Positions 18,222 through 27,833 are shown, counted from the first letter of the stretch. The stretch is 64,000 nt of DNA from Granulicella rosea (GCF_900188085.1 NZ_FZOU01000011.1:59249-123248), one strand, 5' to 3'. Numbers and translations: made by a program. The notes: generated by a model from the sequence alone, not told the origin.

Positions 18222-18935
18222 CTATGCCTGCGCGGGAAGGTGTTGCAGGACGATTTCCTCCGACCTGGCCAGCACCTCTTCGAGCGTCATGGCCGTCGAA
18301 TCGAGCACGATCGCGTCCTCCGCGGGCCGCAGAGGCGACTCCGCGCGGTTGCGGTCGCGTGCGTCGCGCGCCTTCAACTCCGCCAGAACAGCCTCTTCGG
18401 TCACTTTTTGCTGCGCGGCGGGCGCCGACTGCCGATACCGCCGGCTGCCGCGAACCTCCGGGTCCGCGTCGAGGAAGATCTTCACCTCGGCGTCGGGAAA
18501 GACCGCCGTGCCGATGTCCCGGCCTTCCATCACCACGCCGCCCATCACGCCCAACTGGCGCTGCTGAGCCACCATCCACGCGCGAAGCCGGGGATGAACC
18601 GAGATGCGCGAGGCCGCGGCCGTCACATCCGCATCGCGAATGCGCGCGGAGACGTCGAAGCCGTCGAGCAGCACACGATTGCCCTCGCGCTGCGGCTCAA
18701 GCTCGATCTTCGTATGGCCGGAGAGAGCCAGTAACGGCGCCTCTTCGTCGAAGTCGAGGTCGCTCTGGATGGCCTTGTAGGCCAGCGCGCGGTACATCGC
18801 GCCGGTCTCAAGGTTCAGGAATCCGAATCGGCGCGCGAGGTGCGCGGCCAGCGTGCTTTTACCGGCGCCAGCGGGCCCGTCGATAGCGATGACGGGCCGC
18901 TGGCGCTTCGTGGTTGCTGCAGTTTCAGAGGACAA
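18222..18935 (-). CDS. cmk: Cytidylate kinase
   Basis: Phosphorylates CMP and dCMP with ATP; cytoplasmic. The 237-residue protein has the P-loop 'GPAGAGKST' (about 20-28), 'LETGAMYRALA' for nucleotide binding, and 'VMEGRDIGTAVFP', all typical of Cmk. The start is TTG: there is no ATG ahead of the P-loop, and GGGAGG lies ten bases upstream, inside the last codons of the preceding gene. That gene's stop is only three bases before the TTG, so translation is probably coupled. Confidence 0.93.
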   Translation of the reverse strand: MSSETAATTKRQRPVIAIDGPAGAGKSTLAAHLARRFGFLNLETGAMYRALAYKAIQSDLDFDEEAPLLALSGHTKIELEPQREGNRVLLDGFDVSARIRDADVTAAASRISVHPRLRAWMVAQQRQLGVMGGVVMEGRDIGTAVFPDAEVKIFLDADPEVRGSRRYRQSAPAAQQKVTEEAVLAELKARDARDRNRAESPLRPAEDAIVLDSTAMTLEEVLARSEEIVLQHLPAQA

Positions 18936-18938
18936 GGC

Positions 18939-21146
18939 TTAGCGGCCTCCCTTGTAACCACCGCCGCCCGAACCCGGCTTGCGTGGACCGCCGGAGGGCT
19001 TGCCCGGCTTGCGGAAGGGCTTGGCGCCGTCGGCGAACTTGGCGAAGGTGCTGCCCGGCTTGACGAATCCGCCGGCAGGCTTGCCGAAGGGCTTCTTCGC
19101 GCCGAAGCTGGGTTTGCCGCCGAAGCCCGCGTTGCCGCGGGGAGCCGGACGGCCCTCGCCGCGCGGCGCATCGGGGTTGAACGGGCGTGCCGGGCGGTCG
19201 GAGTTGAACGGACGCGCGGGGCGATCGCTGTTGAACGGACGCGAAGGACGATCTCCCGACGGGCGGTCGCCATACGGTTTCGGTGAGCGCGGCGCGTCGA
19301 ACTTGCGGAAGACCTTGCGCGGCGCCTCGGCGCCGCCCTGCTCGCCACGGTCGCGGCTGAAGCTGGGCTTGCCGCCGTAAGCGGGACGGTCGCCGCCGAT
19401 GCGTGGCGCAAACGGCTTGCGCGCAGGCGAGCCGCCAAAGCTGGAACGATCTCCGCCCGGACGCGGCGTAAACTCGCGGCGCGGAGGACGGCCTTCGCCC
19501 GAACCGAACTCGCGGCGCGGCGGGCGTGAGTCGGAGCCAAACTCGCGGCGCGGCGGACGCGAGTCGCCGCCAAAGCTCGGCTTGCCCTCGAATCCACCCT
19601 CGCGCTTGCGGCCGAAGGTTCCGGGCTTCGAGAAGGTCTTGCGCGGCGCGGAATCGCCGCCTTCAGGACGCGGCGTGAACTCGCGGCGCGGAGGACGTCC
19701 CTCGCCAGGCGTGAACTCCCGGCGCGGCGGGCGCGAGTCGGAGCCGAACTCCCGACGTGGCGGACGGCCTTCGCCCGAACCGAACTCACGGCGCGGAGGA
19801 CGCGCATCGCCGCCGGCGCGGTTGTCGCGGCTGAAGCTGGGACGCGCGCCGAACGCAGGCTTCGAGCCAAACGACGGGCGCGAGCCAAACGCTGGGCGCG
19901 AGCCGGATGCTGGACGATCCCCGGCGGGACGCGGACGGAAGGCAGGACGCTCGCCACCCTCGCTCGATGCCGCCGGGCGGGCTGGGCGATCTGAACGATT
20001 TTCATTCCAGGGCTTGTTGAAGCTGGGGCGGGCTGCGCCTTCCCCATCGCGCTTGAACGGACGCCGCTCGCGGTCGCCGCCGAATGCGGGCTTCGAACCG
20101 TATGCAGGCTTCTGGCCGAAGGCCGGGCGCGTGCGCAGGCCGGTGCCGATCTTGCTGCCGGGCTTGGGCGTGAACTTCGAAATACGCGGCGCCTCCGCGT
20201 CCTCCTCCTCCGAAGCGGATGCGGATGCGGCAACCGTCTCGGCGGCTGGCTTCTCCGCCGCGAGGAATGCAGGGGCATCGCCCGCAACATGCAGCAGGGT
20301 CTTGCCGTCGATCACGATCGTCTCCAACTGGCGCGCGGAGAGCAGCGCGTGGATGACGTCGCGCAGGCGCGAGCGCGGGGCGAGCGGCGAGAGGAAGGTC
20401 TCGATCTCGTCCTCGGTCGCGATCAGCGACTGGCCGAGATAGAGCGAGATGAGCGCCGAGAGCGCAGTCGGCTGACCGGCGTTGGCGCCCGATTTGATCT
20501 GTTTGGTGAAGCGGCTGCTGGTTAGCTCCCAGAGGGTCGCCGTGCCATCCTGCTGGGGCACGGGGATGACGCGGAGCTGCGACCAGAGCTCGGTGAGCGC
20601 GCGCAGAACAGCCGCTTCGGTCACTTCCTTGCCAAGCTGCGTGGCCAGGTCGTAGGCCGAAAGCGTGACTTTAGCCGCCAGAACCTCGTAGGTCGCAAGC
20701 GCCAGCGGCGAGACCTTGACCGGGCCGGAGGTCACCGGCGCGAGCTTCCAAGCCTTGTTGCCGCGCAGGGTAAAGATGTAGGAGAAGACCGCGGCCGAGC
20801 AGATGAAGTCCGGCACATCGGTGCCGACGCCGCCGGTGACGCCCAGCAGGTTCAGCGGCACGGCGACGCCTTCGGCGATCAGGCGGGCCAGCAGGCCGCG
20901 CGCGGCCTCTGCGTCGGCGATGGACGGCGCGGCGTTCGCGGCGCCAAGGGTGGCCTCGACGAAGCTCGGCGCGGGCGAAGGAATCTGCTGCGAGCGCGGC
21001 GTCCAGAGCACGAGGCCCGAGGTAGAGATCCAGTTGCGCAGGCTCTCGATGGTGAGAAGCGGCTCGGCATGCTGATGCCAGTGTGCGGTGCGGGCGGCGG
21101 TAAGTTGTTCAGCCGTCGAGGTGGGAGTCGTATTAACGTCGGTCAC
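18939..21146 (-). CDS. Winged-helix-like protein with a long Arg/Gly-rich disordered tail
   Basis: A 735-residue protein. Residues 1 to about 310 are folded and helical, with short segments such as 'YDLATQLGKEVTEAAVLRAL' and 'FLSPLAPRSRLRDVIHALL' that look like winged-helix units. From about residue 340 to the end the chain is low complexity: repeated PPRREF blocks, FGSKPAFG-like blocks, RPARPFN repeats and a Gly/Lys end. The tail is strongly basic, which suggests nucleic-acid binding or condensate formation; this is inference. The start is GTG, chosen because AGGAAGG lies nine bases upstream. It is coupled to cmk downstream and follows mutL by 111 bases. I do not recognise a named family. 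Confidence 0.78.
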   Translation of the reverse strand: MTDVNTTPTSTAEQLTAARTAHWHQHAEPLLTIESLRNWISTSGLVLWTPRSQQIPSPAPSFVEATLGAANAAPSIADAEAARGLLARLIAEGVAVPLNLLGVTGGVGTDVPDFICSAAVFSYIFTLRGNKAWKLAPVTSGPVKVSPLALATYEVLAAKVTLSAYDLATQLGKEVTEAAVLRALTELWSQLRVIPVPQQDGTATLWELTSSRFTKQIKSGANAGQPTALSALISLYLGQSLIATEDEIETFLSPLAPRSRLRDVIHALLSARQLETIVIDGKTLLHVAGDAPAFLAAEKPAAETVAASASASEEEDAEAPRISKFTPKPGSKIGTGLRTRPAFGQKPAYGSKPAFGGDRERRPFKRDGEGAARPSFNKPWNENRSDRPARPAASSEGGERPAFRPRPAGDRPASGSRPAFGSRPSFGSKPAFGARPSFSRDNRAGGDARPPRREFGSGEGRPPRREFGSDSRPPRREFTPGEGRPPRREFTPRPEGGDSAPRKTFSKPGTFGRKREGGFEGKPSFGGDSRPPRREFGSDSRPPRREFGSGEGRPPRREFTPRPGGDRSSFGGSPARKPFAPRIGGDRPAYGGKPSFSRDRGEQGGAEAPRKVFRKFDAPRSPKPYGDRPSGDRPSRPFNSDRPARPFNSDRPARPFNPDAPRGEGRPAPRGNAGFGGKPSFGAKKPFGKPAGGFVKPGSTFAKFADGAKPFRKPGKPSGGPRKPGSGGGGYKGGR

Positions 21147-21257
21147 GAGGTGTTGCCTTCCTGCTGTGCGGCCTGCTGGTTGGCAGGGGAATCGCTTCAG
21201 CGTCCAACGCCGAAGCGGAGGAAAAATCGTCAAATTATCAAAATGATGCCGCGCGGA

Positions 21258-23216
21258 CTAAATCCGCTGGAACGCGCGCTCTATCTCTTTATGAGAATAC
21301 CGCAACGCGATGGGTCTGCCGTGCGGACAGCTCGTCGGGTACTGAGTCTTACCCAACTCTGACAATAACCATTCTATCTTCTCGCGCTCCAGCGGCATGT
21401 TAATCTTGACGGCTGCGTGGCAGGCCATGCTGGCCGCGATGCGCCGGCGGCGGGTGTCGGCGTTCTCGCTCTGCTGCTCGCGCTCGTCGACGGCCAGCAC
21501 ATCTTCGAGCATCTGCTGCAACTCCTGCCCTTCGAGCCCCACCGGCGCGGACTTCACCGCCAGGGTGCGCGGTCCGAAGGGCTCCGCCTCGAAGCCGTTG
21601 CGCTCCAACTCCTCCGCGATACGGGCGAACGACACCATCTGCGCGGGCAGCAGGTCGATCAGCAGCGGCATCAGCAGACGCTGCCGCTGCACCTGCTCGG
21701 TGTCGCGTTCGCGCATGATCTTTTCGAAGAGCACACGCTCGTGCGCGACGTGCTGGTCGACGATCCAGAGGCCTTCTTCGTTGACCGCGAGAATAAACGA
21801 GTCGCGAAGCTGGCCGAGCGGCTTGAGCGTCGAGAGCGAGTAGAGCGTGGGGTTGTCGACCACGCGCTGCTGCGTGTAGCCGACGGGGATCGGCGCGGCG
21901 TCGAAGCTCAGGTTGCCGGGCGAAGTCTGAACCGGCGCTGAGTTCAGCGTAAAGCTCTCCGCGTCGGAAAAGCTGGGCGCGCCTTCGGACTCCGGCAGCG
22001 CGCCCAGCGGCATCGGACGCCCATCGAGATTGAGCTGCGGATGCAGGACCGCATCGCTCGGCGGACCGGGCATCGGGCTGACGTCAAGCAGCAGCGAGGC
22101 GCTCGCCCCGGCGTACGGCGCGCCGCTGAGCGCGTCGGCGAAGCTGGCCGCGGGGCGAGCGTTCATCAGCGTCGTCCGCACGGTATCGCGGATGAAGTCG
22201 TGTACGAACGTCGGCTGGCGGAAGCGCACCTCGGTCTTGGCCGGGTGGACGTTCACGTCGACCTCCTGCGGCGGCATCTCCAGAAACAGCAGCACCACCG
22301 GGAAACTGGTCGGCGGAATGACGTTGCGGTAGGCCTCGGTGAGCGCGTGCAGGACCAGCCGGTCGCGGATCAGCCGGTGGTTGACGAAGACGTAGATGGA
22401 GTTGCGATTGAGCTTCTGCAGCTCCGGCTTGGCGACAAAGCCGGTGATGCGCAGGTAGCCGGGGTCGGGCGGCTGATAGTCCTCCTCGCGCTTCCACGGC
22501 GGAGGCTCCGGCAGGCCGGCCCGGGTAAAGTCCATCTCGGCGGCGGTCTGAAGCATCAGCGAAGCAGTCTCACGGCCGAAGATCTGGTAAAGCCGCTCGC
22601 CGGCGTTCGCAACCGCCGGTGCGACCAGCAGAGCCTGCGTCGCCGAATGAAGCTCGAAGTGCCGCGTAGGGTGCGCCAGCGCGTAGTGCGTCACCAGCGC
22701 GGCGATGTGCGAAAGCTCGGTCGACTCCGACTTCAGGAATTTTCGCCGCGCCGGGGTGTTGTAGAAGAGGTCGCGAATCGCGATGGTCGTTCCGGGGGGC
22801 AGCCCGGCGTCCTCGACCCGCAGAATGTTGCCGCCCGCGATCTCGATCAGGGTGCCGGCCTCGTCCTCGGGCGCGCGGGTTTCGAGCAGCAGCCGTGCGA
22901 CGGAGGCGATCGACGGCAGCGCCTCGCCGCGAAAGCCAAGCGTGGCGATGGAGAGCAGGTCGTCCGAGGTCCGGAGCTTCGAGGTGGCGTGGCGTTCGAA
23001 GGCCAGCAGCGCGTCGTCGCGTCCCATGCCGTGCCCGTTGTCGACGATGCGGATGAGCTTGCGTCCGCCGCCCTCGACCTCCACGCGTATGCGTGTGGCG
23101 CCGGCGTCGATGGAGTTTTCGAGCAGCTCCTTGACGACCGATGCCGGCCGCTCCACCACCTCGCCCGCGGCAATCTGGTTGGCGACCTGGTCGGAGAGGA
23201 TGCGGATGCGGCCCAT
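21258..23216 (-). CDS. mutL: DNA mismatch repair protein MutL, endonuclease type
   Basis: The 652-residue protein couples mismatch recognition by MutS to strand incision. The N-terminal GHKL ATPase has 'ELLENSIDAGA', 'DNGHGMG', 'RHATSKL' and 'GFRGEALPSI'. The C-terminal dimerisation domain has the nuclease motifs: 'DQHVAHERVLFE' (the usual DQHA reads DQHV), 'ACHAAVKINMPL' and 'CPHGRPI'. It should therefore nick DNA itself, as in bacteria without MutH. The ATG chosen opens the conserved region; TACAAT lies exactly six bases before it, and there is no Shine-Dalgarno, so the mRNA may be leaderless. Confidence 0.94.
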   Translation of the reverse strand: MGRIRILSDQVANQIAAGEVVERPASVVKELLENSIDAGATRIRVEVEGGGRKLIRIVDNGHGMGRDDALLAFERHATSKLRTSDDLLSIATLGFRGEALPSIASVARLLLETRAPEDEAGTLIEIAGGNILRVEDAGLPPGTTIAIRDLFYNTPARRKFLKSESTELSHIAALVTHYALAHPTRHFELHSATQALLVAPAVANAGERLYQIFGRETASLMLQTAAEMDFTRAGLPEPPPWKREEDYQPPDPGYLRITGFVAKPELQKLNRNSIYVFVNHRLIRDRLVLHALTEAYRNVIPPTSFPVVLLFLEMPPQEVDVNVHPAKTEVRFRQPTFVHDFIRDTVRTTLMNARPAASFADALSGAPYAGASASLLLDVSPMPGPPSDAVLHPQLNLDGRPMPLGALPESEGAPSFSDAESFTLNSAPVQTSPGNLSFDAAPIPVGYTQQRVVDNPTLYSLSTLKPLGQLRDSFILAVNEEGLWIVDQHVAHERVLFEKIMRERDTEQVQRQRLLMPLLIDLLPAQMVSFARIAEELERNGFEAEPFGPRTLAVKSAPVGLEGQELQQMLEDVLAVDEREQQSENADTRRRRIAASMACHAAVKINMPLEREKIEWLLSELGKTQYPTSCPHGRPIALRYSHKEIERAFQRI

Positions 23217-23305
23217 CTTCGAATTGTAGTGAAAGCGGCCAGTCCGCGCACACTGCCGCAAATGAGTTAGAAGCATGCGGGCGTCCAGAGGACGCGGACC
23301 ACGCG

Positions 23306-23971
23306 CTACTGGATTCCCGAGTGCTGCTTGATGAGTTCCTGTAGCTGTTGGGCCTGGCGATTCGTCAGTTGTGCGGGCACGTCGGCAGGATCGAGCGGCT
23401 TGATATCGCTTGTCGTTCCTCTGAGAAACGGGGCTGGCTCGACAGGATTACTCACTGGCTGCGCAACGGGCGGAGGATGAGCGACAAAGCATCCGGGAAC
23501 GAGCATCTTGCACTCTCGCTCCACACCGGCGGAACACAAGGTCAAGAGAGGCTGGTCGGCGCGGTTCTGCTTGAAGGTTACGAGAGCCGGGGGATTGGCC
23601 TGAACGCATTGCGCGTAATATTTAAATGCCTGCACATAATCTTCCATGCCATCCGACGCTAGCCCAAGCCGGTAACTCAGCCGAAGAAATGTAGGAGAGT
23701 TAGAGGCGCCTCCCCATCGCAGGGAATAGTTCCGCAGTAAGTCGCGCGCACGCGCATAAGCCGCTTTGCGCTCGTTGCGGGCGACCGTCATCTCTGTATC
23801 TGGCGGACACACGCCGTTCGGACAGTCCTTATCGTAAGCCGCCTTCGCGGCATCCAGCGCCTTCACCACCTGCGCCCAGTCGCTGTCCGCCGTCGGAGCC
23901 TGCGCATGAATGAAGGACGGCGACACCAGAAAGAGAGAAAGCATCGCAACTCTTAGACAAAGCCATCTCAC
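23306..23971 (-). CDS. Exported protein of unknown function, TPR-like
   Basis: A 221-residue protein with a signal peptide (about residues 1-23, ending 'FIHAQ'). Its central helices ('AYARARDLLRNYSLRWGG', 'LSYRLGLASDGMEDYVQAF', 'YYAQCVQANPP') resemble tetratricopeptide repeats; several cysteines could form disulfides. The C-terminal part is Pro-rich. The start is GTG with AGGAG seven bases upstream. It lies 13 bases after the stop of the upstream membrane-protein gene and is almost certainly co-transcribed with it. Function unknown. Confidence 0.75.
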   Translation of the reverse strand: MRWLCLRVAMLSLFLVSPSFIHAQAPTADSDWAQVVKALDAAKAAYDKDCPNGVCPPDTEMTVARNERKAAYARARDLLRNYSLRWGGASNSPTFLRLSYRLGLASDGMEDYVQAFKYYAQCVQANPPALVTFKQNRADQPLLTLCSAGVERECKMLVPGCFVAHPPPVAQPVSNPVEPAPFLRGTTSDIKPLDPADVPAQLTNRQAQQLQELIKQHSGIQ

Positions 23972-23984
23972 GGGCGAACTCCTG

Positions 23985-24578
23985 CTAAGGTTTTTGGTTA
24001 TCCGTATCTGGCATTACAAACGGCGAAGGTAACGGAGCGGGAGGTTCAGGCTCCGCGGCCTTCACCTTGTTCCCTGTCGCGGCGTTGGTTCCCCCAAGGG
24101 TCAGCGCTATCTCATGCATCGACGAAAACCCTACGAGGGTAATTGACGCAAGCATGATCAGAGCGCCGGGAGCGAGCTTCTTGAAGCTGACTTTCTGAGA
24201 TTTGAAGGTGCCGTCGACATCCACCTCCCCTTGAACGCCAAGCAAAAACAAAGAAAATCCTAGAAATCCAAACGCTATTCCGGCAACCACGCCGCAAGAC
24301 TGGAGTAGAGTCTTATTCTGCGCCGTCCGCGCCATCAAGACCGCCACGACATTATTCACATTTCTAGCAGCCAGGTAGGCGGGCACATTCTTCTGAAACG
24401 AATCGCTTGTATAAAAAGAATAATAAGAAATATAAGCGATCGTGAAAACCAGACATAACGTCGCCAGACCAAGACCCGCAAAAAATCCCCATTTAATCAG
24501 CGGGGTCTGCACCTCATGCGGAGCGGATTCCTGGGGAGCTTTCGCGGAGCCCTGAGCTTCTTCCGTTGGCTCGATCAT
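23985..24578 (-). CDS. Small membrane protein of unknown function
   Basis: A 197-residue protein with three predicted transmembrane helices (about residues 30-52, 93-114 and 134-154) and soluble ends; the C-terminus is Pro-rich. GGAGAAATAA precedes the ATG. Its coding sequence is more A+T-rich than its neighbours, especially over the first helices, which hints at transfer. It forms a two-gene unit with the TPR-like exported protein, suggesting a joint envelope role. No family recognised. Confidence 0.72.
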   Translation of the reverse strand: MIEPTEEAQGSAKAPQESAPHEVQTPLIKWGFFAGLGLATLCLVFTIAYISYYSFYTSDSFQKNVPAYLAARNVNNVVAVLMARTAQNKTLLQSCGVVAGIAFGFLGFSLFLLGVQGEVDVDGTFKSQKVSFKKLAPGALIMLASITLVGFSSMHEIALTLGGTNAATGNKVKAAEPEPPAPLPSPFVMPDTDNQKP

Positions 24579-24685
24579 TTATTTCTCCGTGTAGAGAAAC
24601 ACGATAGAGCACAAGGCGGGAGACGCACAAGAAAATTTTCGGGGATAGCAAAATGCCCATCCACTTATCGATGCACTTAAATGAA

Positions 24686-24728
24686 ACTGCCCCGTTCCGC
24701 CGCGGGTCGAAGGCGGGAACGAGGCAGT
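24686..24728 (-). terminator. Terminator of the pyruvate kinase gene
   Basis: An imperfect stem of about 17 pairs (ACTGCCTCGTTCCCGCC against its near complement) lies 18 bases past the pyk stop on the minus strand and is followed by TTTCATTT. Confidence 0.75.
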
Positions 24729-24745
24729 AAAAACAGGACCAGCCG

Positions 24746-26269
24746 TTACTTCTTCTTTTTCTTCTTCGCCTTCTTGGTCTTGGCGATCTCTTCCTCGCGG
24801 TCGCCGACCATATGCAGGCGCATGAAGTTCGTCGCGCCGGAAAGCGTCCTTGTGCCGGCGACGATGCCTACCACCTGCCGGGCCTCGACGAAGCCCAGAT
24901 CGCCCAGGATCACCTCGGCCATCTCGACCAGCTTATCGGTGCCGACAAAGCGATCGCACAGGATCGGGTAGGTGCCCCACAGCAGCATCGCGCGGTTCAC
25001 CACTTTTTCGTCGGGCGAGAGCGCGAAGATCGGCGCATCCGGCCGGTACTTCGAGAGCAGGCGCGCCGTCATGCCGGACTCGGTAAAGATCGCGATCGCC
25101 GACACTTCCAGCTCGTCCGCGGCGTGCGCCATGCACTCGCAGATCGTTTCGGCGATGGAGAGGCGCGGGTTGCGCTTCAACGCCGGCGGAGGGTTCAGGC
25201 GCATCTGCTGCTCGGTCTCGCGCACGATCGTCGCCATCATCGCGACCGACTGCACGGGATACTTGCCGGCAGCCGACTCGGCCGAGAGCATGACCGCGTC
25301 CGTGCCGTCGTAGATCGCGTTCGCCACGTCCGAGACCTCTGCGCGCGTCGGGCGCGGGTTGTCGATCATCGACTCCAGCATCTGCGTCGCCGTGATGACC
25401 GGCTTGCGATACTCCGCGGCGCGGCGGATGATGTGCTTCTGAATCGCCGGAACCTGCTCGGGCGGAACCTCGACGCCCAGGTCGCCACGCGCGACCATGA
25501 TCGCGTCCGCGACCTCGAGGATCGAATCCAGGTGCTCGATCGCCTGCGGCTTTTCGAGCTTCGCGATGATCCACGCATTCGACTTCAGCGCGTTCAGACG
25601 GTTCTTGACGTGGCGTACGTCGTCCGCCGTGCGCACGAACGAGACCGCGATCGTGTCGACGCCCTGCCCGATGGCGAAGATCAGATCCTCCTCGTCCTTC
25701 TCGGTCAGGGACGGCACCTTGACCGGGATGCCCGGCAGGTTGATGCCCTTGTTCTCACCCAGTATGCCGCCGTTGATGATCTCGCAGACGACGTCCTGCC
25801 CGACGACCTTCTCGACATGCAGCTCGATCAGACCGTCCGAGAGCAGGATCCGCGAACCCTTTTCGAGGTTCTCGGCCAGCGTCAGGAAGGTCGTGCCGAC
25901 CTTGGCCGCCGTGCCTTCGTACTCGCCCGGCGTGATGGTCAGGCGCTTGCCGGCGATCAACTGCACGGGCATGTGATCCTTCAGCTTGCCGGTGCGGATC
26001 TTCGGCCCCTGCAGGTCGGCCAGGATACAGATGGGCTTGTTCTCCTCGCGGGAGACGTCGCGCACCATCTTGATCAACTCCGCCTTCTGGGCATGGCTGC
26101 CGTGTGAAAAGTTCAGGCGGGCGACGTCCAGTCCGGCGCGCACCAACTCGCGAAACATGGGCGCGGTGCTGCATGCGGGACCCAGAGTTGCGACGATCTT
26201 GGCGCGACGGCCGCGCTCGCTACCGGAAAATACCATGGAATTCACAGTCTCGTGGCTCGAAGATTTCAT
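24746..26269 (-). CDS. pyk: Pyruvate kinase
   Basis: Transfers the phosphate of phosphoenolpyruvate to ADP in glycolysis. The 507-residue protein has 'KIVATLGP', 'RLNFSHGSH', 'DLQGPKIRTG', the catalytic 'IAKLEKPQAIEHLD' and 'IMVARGDLGVE', and 'ITATQMLESM', followed by a full C-terminal domain. The C-terminus ends in a run of lysines (KKAKKKKKK), which is unusual. Neither in-frame ATG near the start has a clear ribosome binding site; the second one, 33 bases downstream, is an equally possible start. Confidence 0.93.
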   Translation of the reverse strand: MKSSSHETVNSMVFSGSERGRRAKIVATLGPACSTAPMFRELVRAGLDVARLNFSHGSHAQKAELIKMVRDVSREENKPICILADLQGPKIRTGKLKDHMPVQLIAGKRLTITPGEYEGTAAKVGTTFLTLAENLEKGSRILLSDGLIELHVEKVVGQDVVCEIINGGILGENKGINLPGIPVKVPSLTEKDEEDLIFAIGQGVDTIAVSFVRTADDVRHVKNRLNALKSNAWIIAKLEKPQAIEHLDSILEVADAIMVARGDLGVEVPPEQVPAIQKHIIRRAAEYRKPVITATQMLESMIDNPRPTRAEVSDVANAIYDGTDAVMLSAESAAGKYPVQSVAMMATIVRETEQQMRLNPPPALKRNPRLSIAETICECMAHAADELEVSAIAIFTESGMTARLLSKYRPDAPIFALSPDEKVVNRAMLLWGTYPILCDRFVGTDKLVEMAEVILGDLGFVEARQVVGIVAGTRTLSGATNFMRLHMVGDREEEIAKTKKAKKKKKK

Positions 26270-26428
26270 AAGGTGGCTTACGCCGTGCTCTTTCTCAAAC
26301 CGTGCTCAACGGCACTGGTCTAACCACTGAAGTTTAAAGTTCTCGCGATGCAAGCCAATTCTAAATGCGCTAAGCGATATAGAGCCAGCCATTCGAGCAT
26401 TGGGATTGCCGAATCGTGATAGCGATGT

Positions 26429-27286
26429 CTATTCTGCCACGTCCGCGTGACGCCGTTCTCGCTGCAGTGTGATTTGCCGATTGAATTCCGCGCCCGTCAG
26501 CACGCTGAGAAAGATGATCGAAAGCCAGACGAGCAGGGCCATGCCGCTGCCCAGCGAGCCGTAGATGACCGAATAGTTCGCGAATCGCGTAACGTACCAG
26601 CCGAAGGCGAGCGTCACCACGAACCACATGCCGGTCGAGACCAGCGCGCCAGGCAGCGTGCGGTACCAGCGTTGCCGATGCGGCGTGCCCAGGTGGTAGA
26701 TGATCGCGTTCACCCCCACCACGCCGGCCAGCGCGACCACCCAGCGCAGCGCCTCCGCCAGCAGGTAGAACGCGAGCCGCGTGTCCGGCTGCATGGAGTA
26801 GGCCAGCCAGAAGGTGATCCAGTGGCCGAAGACCACCAGAATGCTGGCGATCGCGAACGGCACCAGCGAGAGCGGCACCAGCAGCAGCGCCCGCCGCCTG
26901 CGCTGGCCGAAGCTCCAGCAGTTCTCCGGCAGCTCGGAGGCGCGGCGCAGGCCCTCCATCAGGGTCGCCATCACGCCGGACGCGCCCAGCATGCTGAAGA
27001 ACGCCGCCAGCGCCAGCGCGCGCACCGAGCGCCCATGATGCGGCGAGGCGTCGAAGTACGCGTCGAGCGTAGGCAGAACGTCGGGCGGCAGGATCCGCTC
27101 GAAGAACGCGCCAAAGCTCGCGCGCAGCGGAATGGAGTCCGGTAGCAGAGCAATGATCGCCGCCGTGACCACCAGCGCGGGAAAGAGCGAGAACATCGCC
27201 GAGTAGGCCGCCGACTGCGCAAGGTTCAGGCAGTCGTGCTCCACCGCGTTCAACAGCGCGCGGTGGAAGGCGACCGGAATGCGCAA
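26429..27286 (-). CDS. YihY/BrkB family inner-membrane protein
   Basis: A 285-residue integral membrane protein with about six helices. The family pattern is seen: an N-terminal amphipathic part with 'AQSAAYSAMFSLFPALVV', then 'FSMLGASGVMATLMEGLR' in the middle and 'YGSLGSGMALLVWLSIIFLS' near the end. Members were once called ribonuclease BN in error; the true role is unsettled. The start is TTG preceded by AAAGG at a suitable distance. It lies 49 bases downstream of the thioredoxin-like gene on the same strand. Confidence 0.85.
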   Translation of the reverse strand: MRIPVAFHRALLNAVEHDCLNLAQSAAYSAMFSLFPALVVTAAIIALLPDSIPLRASFGAFFERILPPDVLPTLDAYFDASPHHGRSVRALALAAFFSMLGASGVMATLMEGLRRASELPENCWSFGQRRRRALLLVPLSLVPFAIASILVVFGHWITFWLAYSMQPDTRLAFYLLAEALRWVVALAGVVGVNAIIYHLGTPHRQRWYRTLPGALVSTGMWFVVTLAFGWYVTRFANYSVIYGSLGSGMALLVWLSIIFLSVLTGAEFNRQITLQRERRHADVAE

Positions 27287-27335
27287 CGCACCTTTCAGAC
27301 CGACTCTCCCCCGCGGCAGTTGCCTGACGTTCAGC

Positions 27336-27833
27336 TTACCGCTTCCACTTGGTCAGAAAATCGGTGACCGACTGCGAGCTCATATTGCGCATGTTTTCGA
27401 ACTCGCCGGTGGCCTGCGCGTAGACGACCTTGCCGTTCGCATCGAGCACGGCCAGCGCGGGAACGCCCTTATGGATGTTGATGCCGTAGCCCTCGGGGAT
27501 GTCGAGGTGCGTGTCGATGTGACCGATCCAGACGTGGACGACGACGAAGTTCTTCGTCAGCAGCTCCTCGTTCGGCGCCTGGTGGAAGTAGATGTCGAGC
27601 ACCTGGCAGTCGCCGCACCAGTCGCCGCCAAAGTCGACGATGACGCGCTTGTGTTCGCGCCGAGCCTGCTTCAGCGCTGCGGCGATGTCGGCGCGCGGGT
27701 CCGCGGTCTCGGAGTAAAGGTGCTTCTTGCCCGCCGGCGGCGTCATCTGCGCATGAAGCGCAGGCGCGGCAACCAGCGCGAGGGTGGAAGCAAAGAGAGC
27801 AGTGCGGGCGATCTTCAGCGGGTTCAAGGTCAT
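27336..27833 (-). CDS. Exported thioredoxin-fold protein
   Basis: A 165-residue protein with a signal peptide (to about residue 28, 'PALHAQ') and a thioredoxin fold whose active site is 'GDWCGDC' (a CxxC pair). The cis-Pro region is 'GVPALAVLDANGKVVY'. It is most like the periplasmic thioredoxin_7/DUF255-like disulfide reductases; the exact partner is unknown. I chose the second ATG, which begins the signal peptide directly. Confidence 0.82.
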   Translation of the reverse strand: MTLNPLKIARTALFASTLALVAAPALHAQMTPPAGKKHLYSETADPRADIAAALKQARREHKRVIVDFGGDWCGDCQVLDIYFHQAPNEELLTKNFVVVHVWIGHIDTHLDIPEGYGINIHKGVPALAVLDANGKVVYAQATGEFENMRNMSSQSVTDFLTKWKR

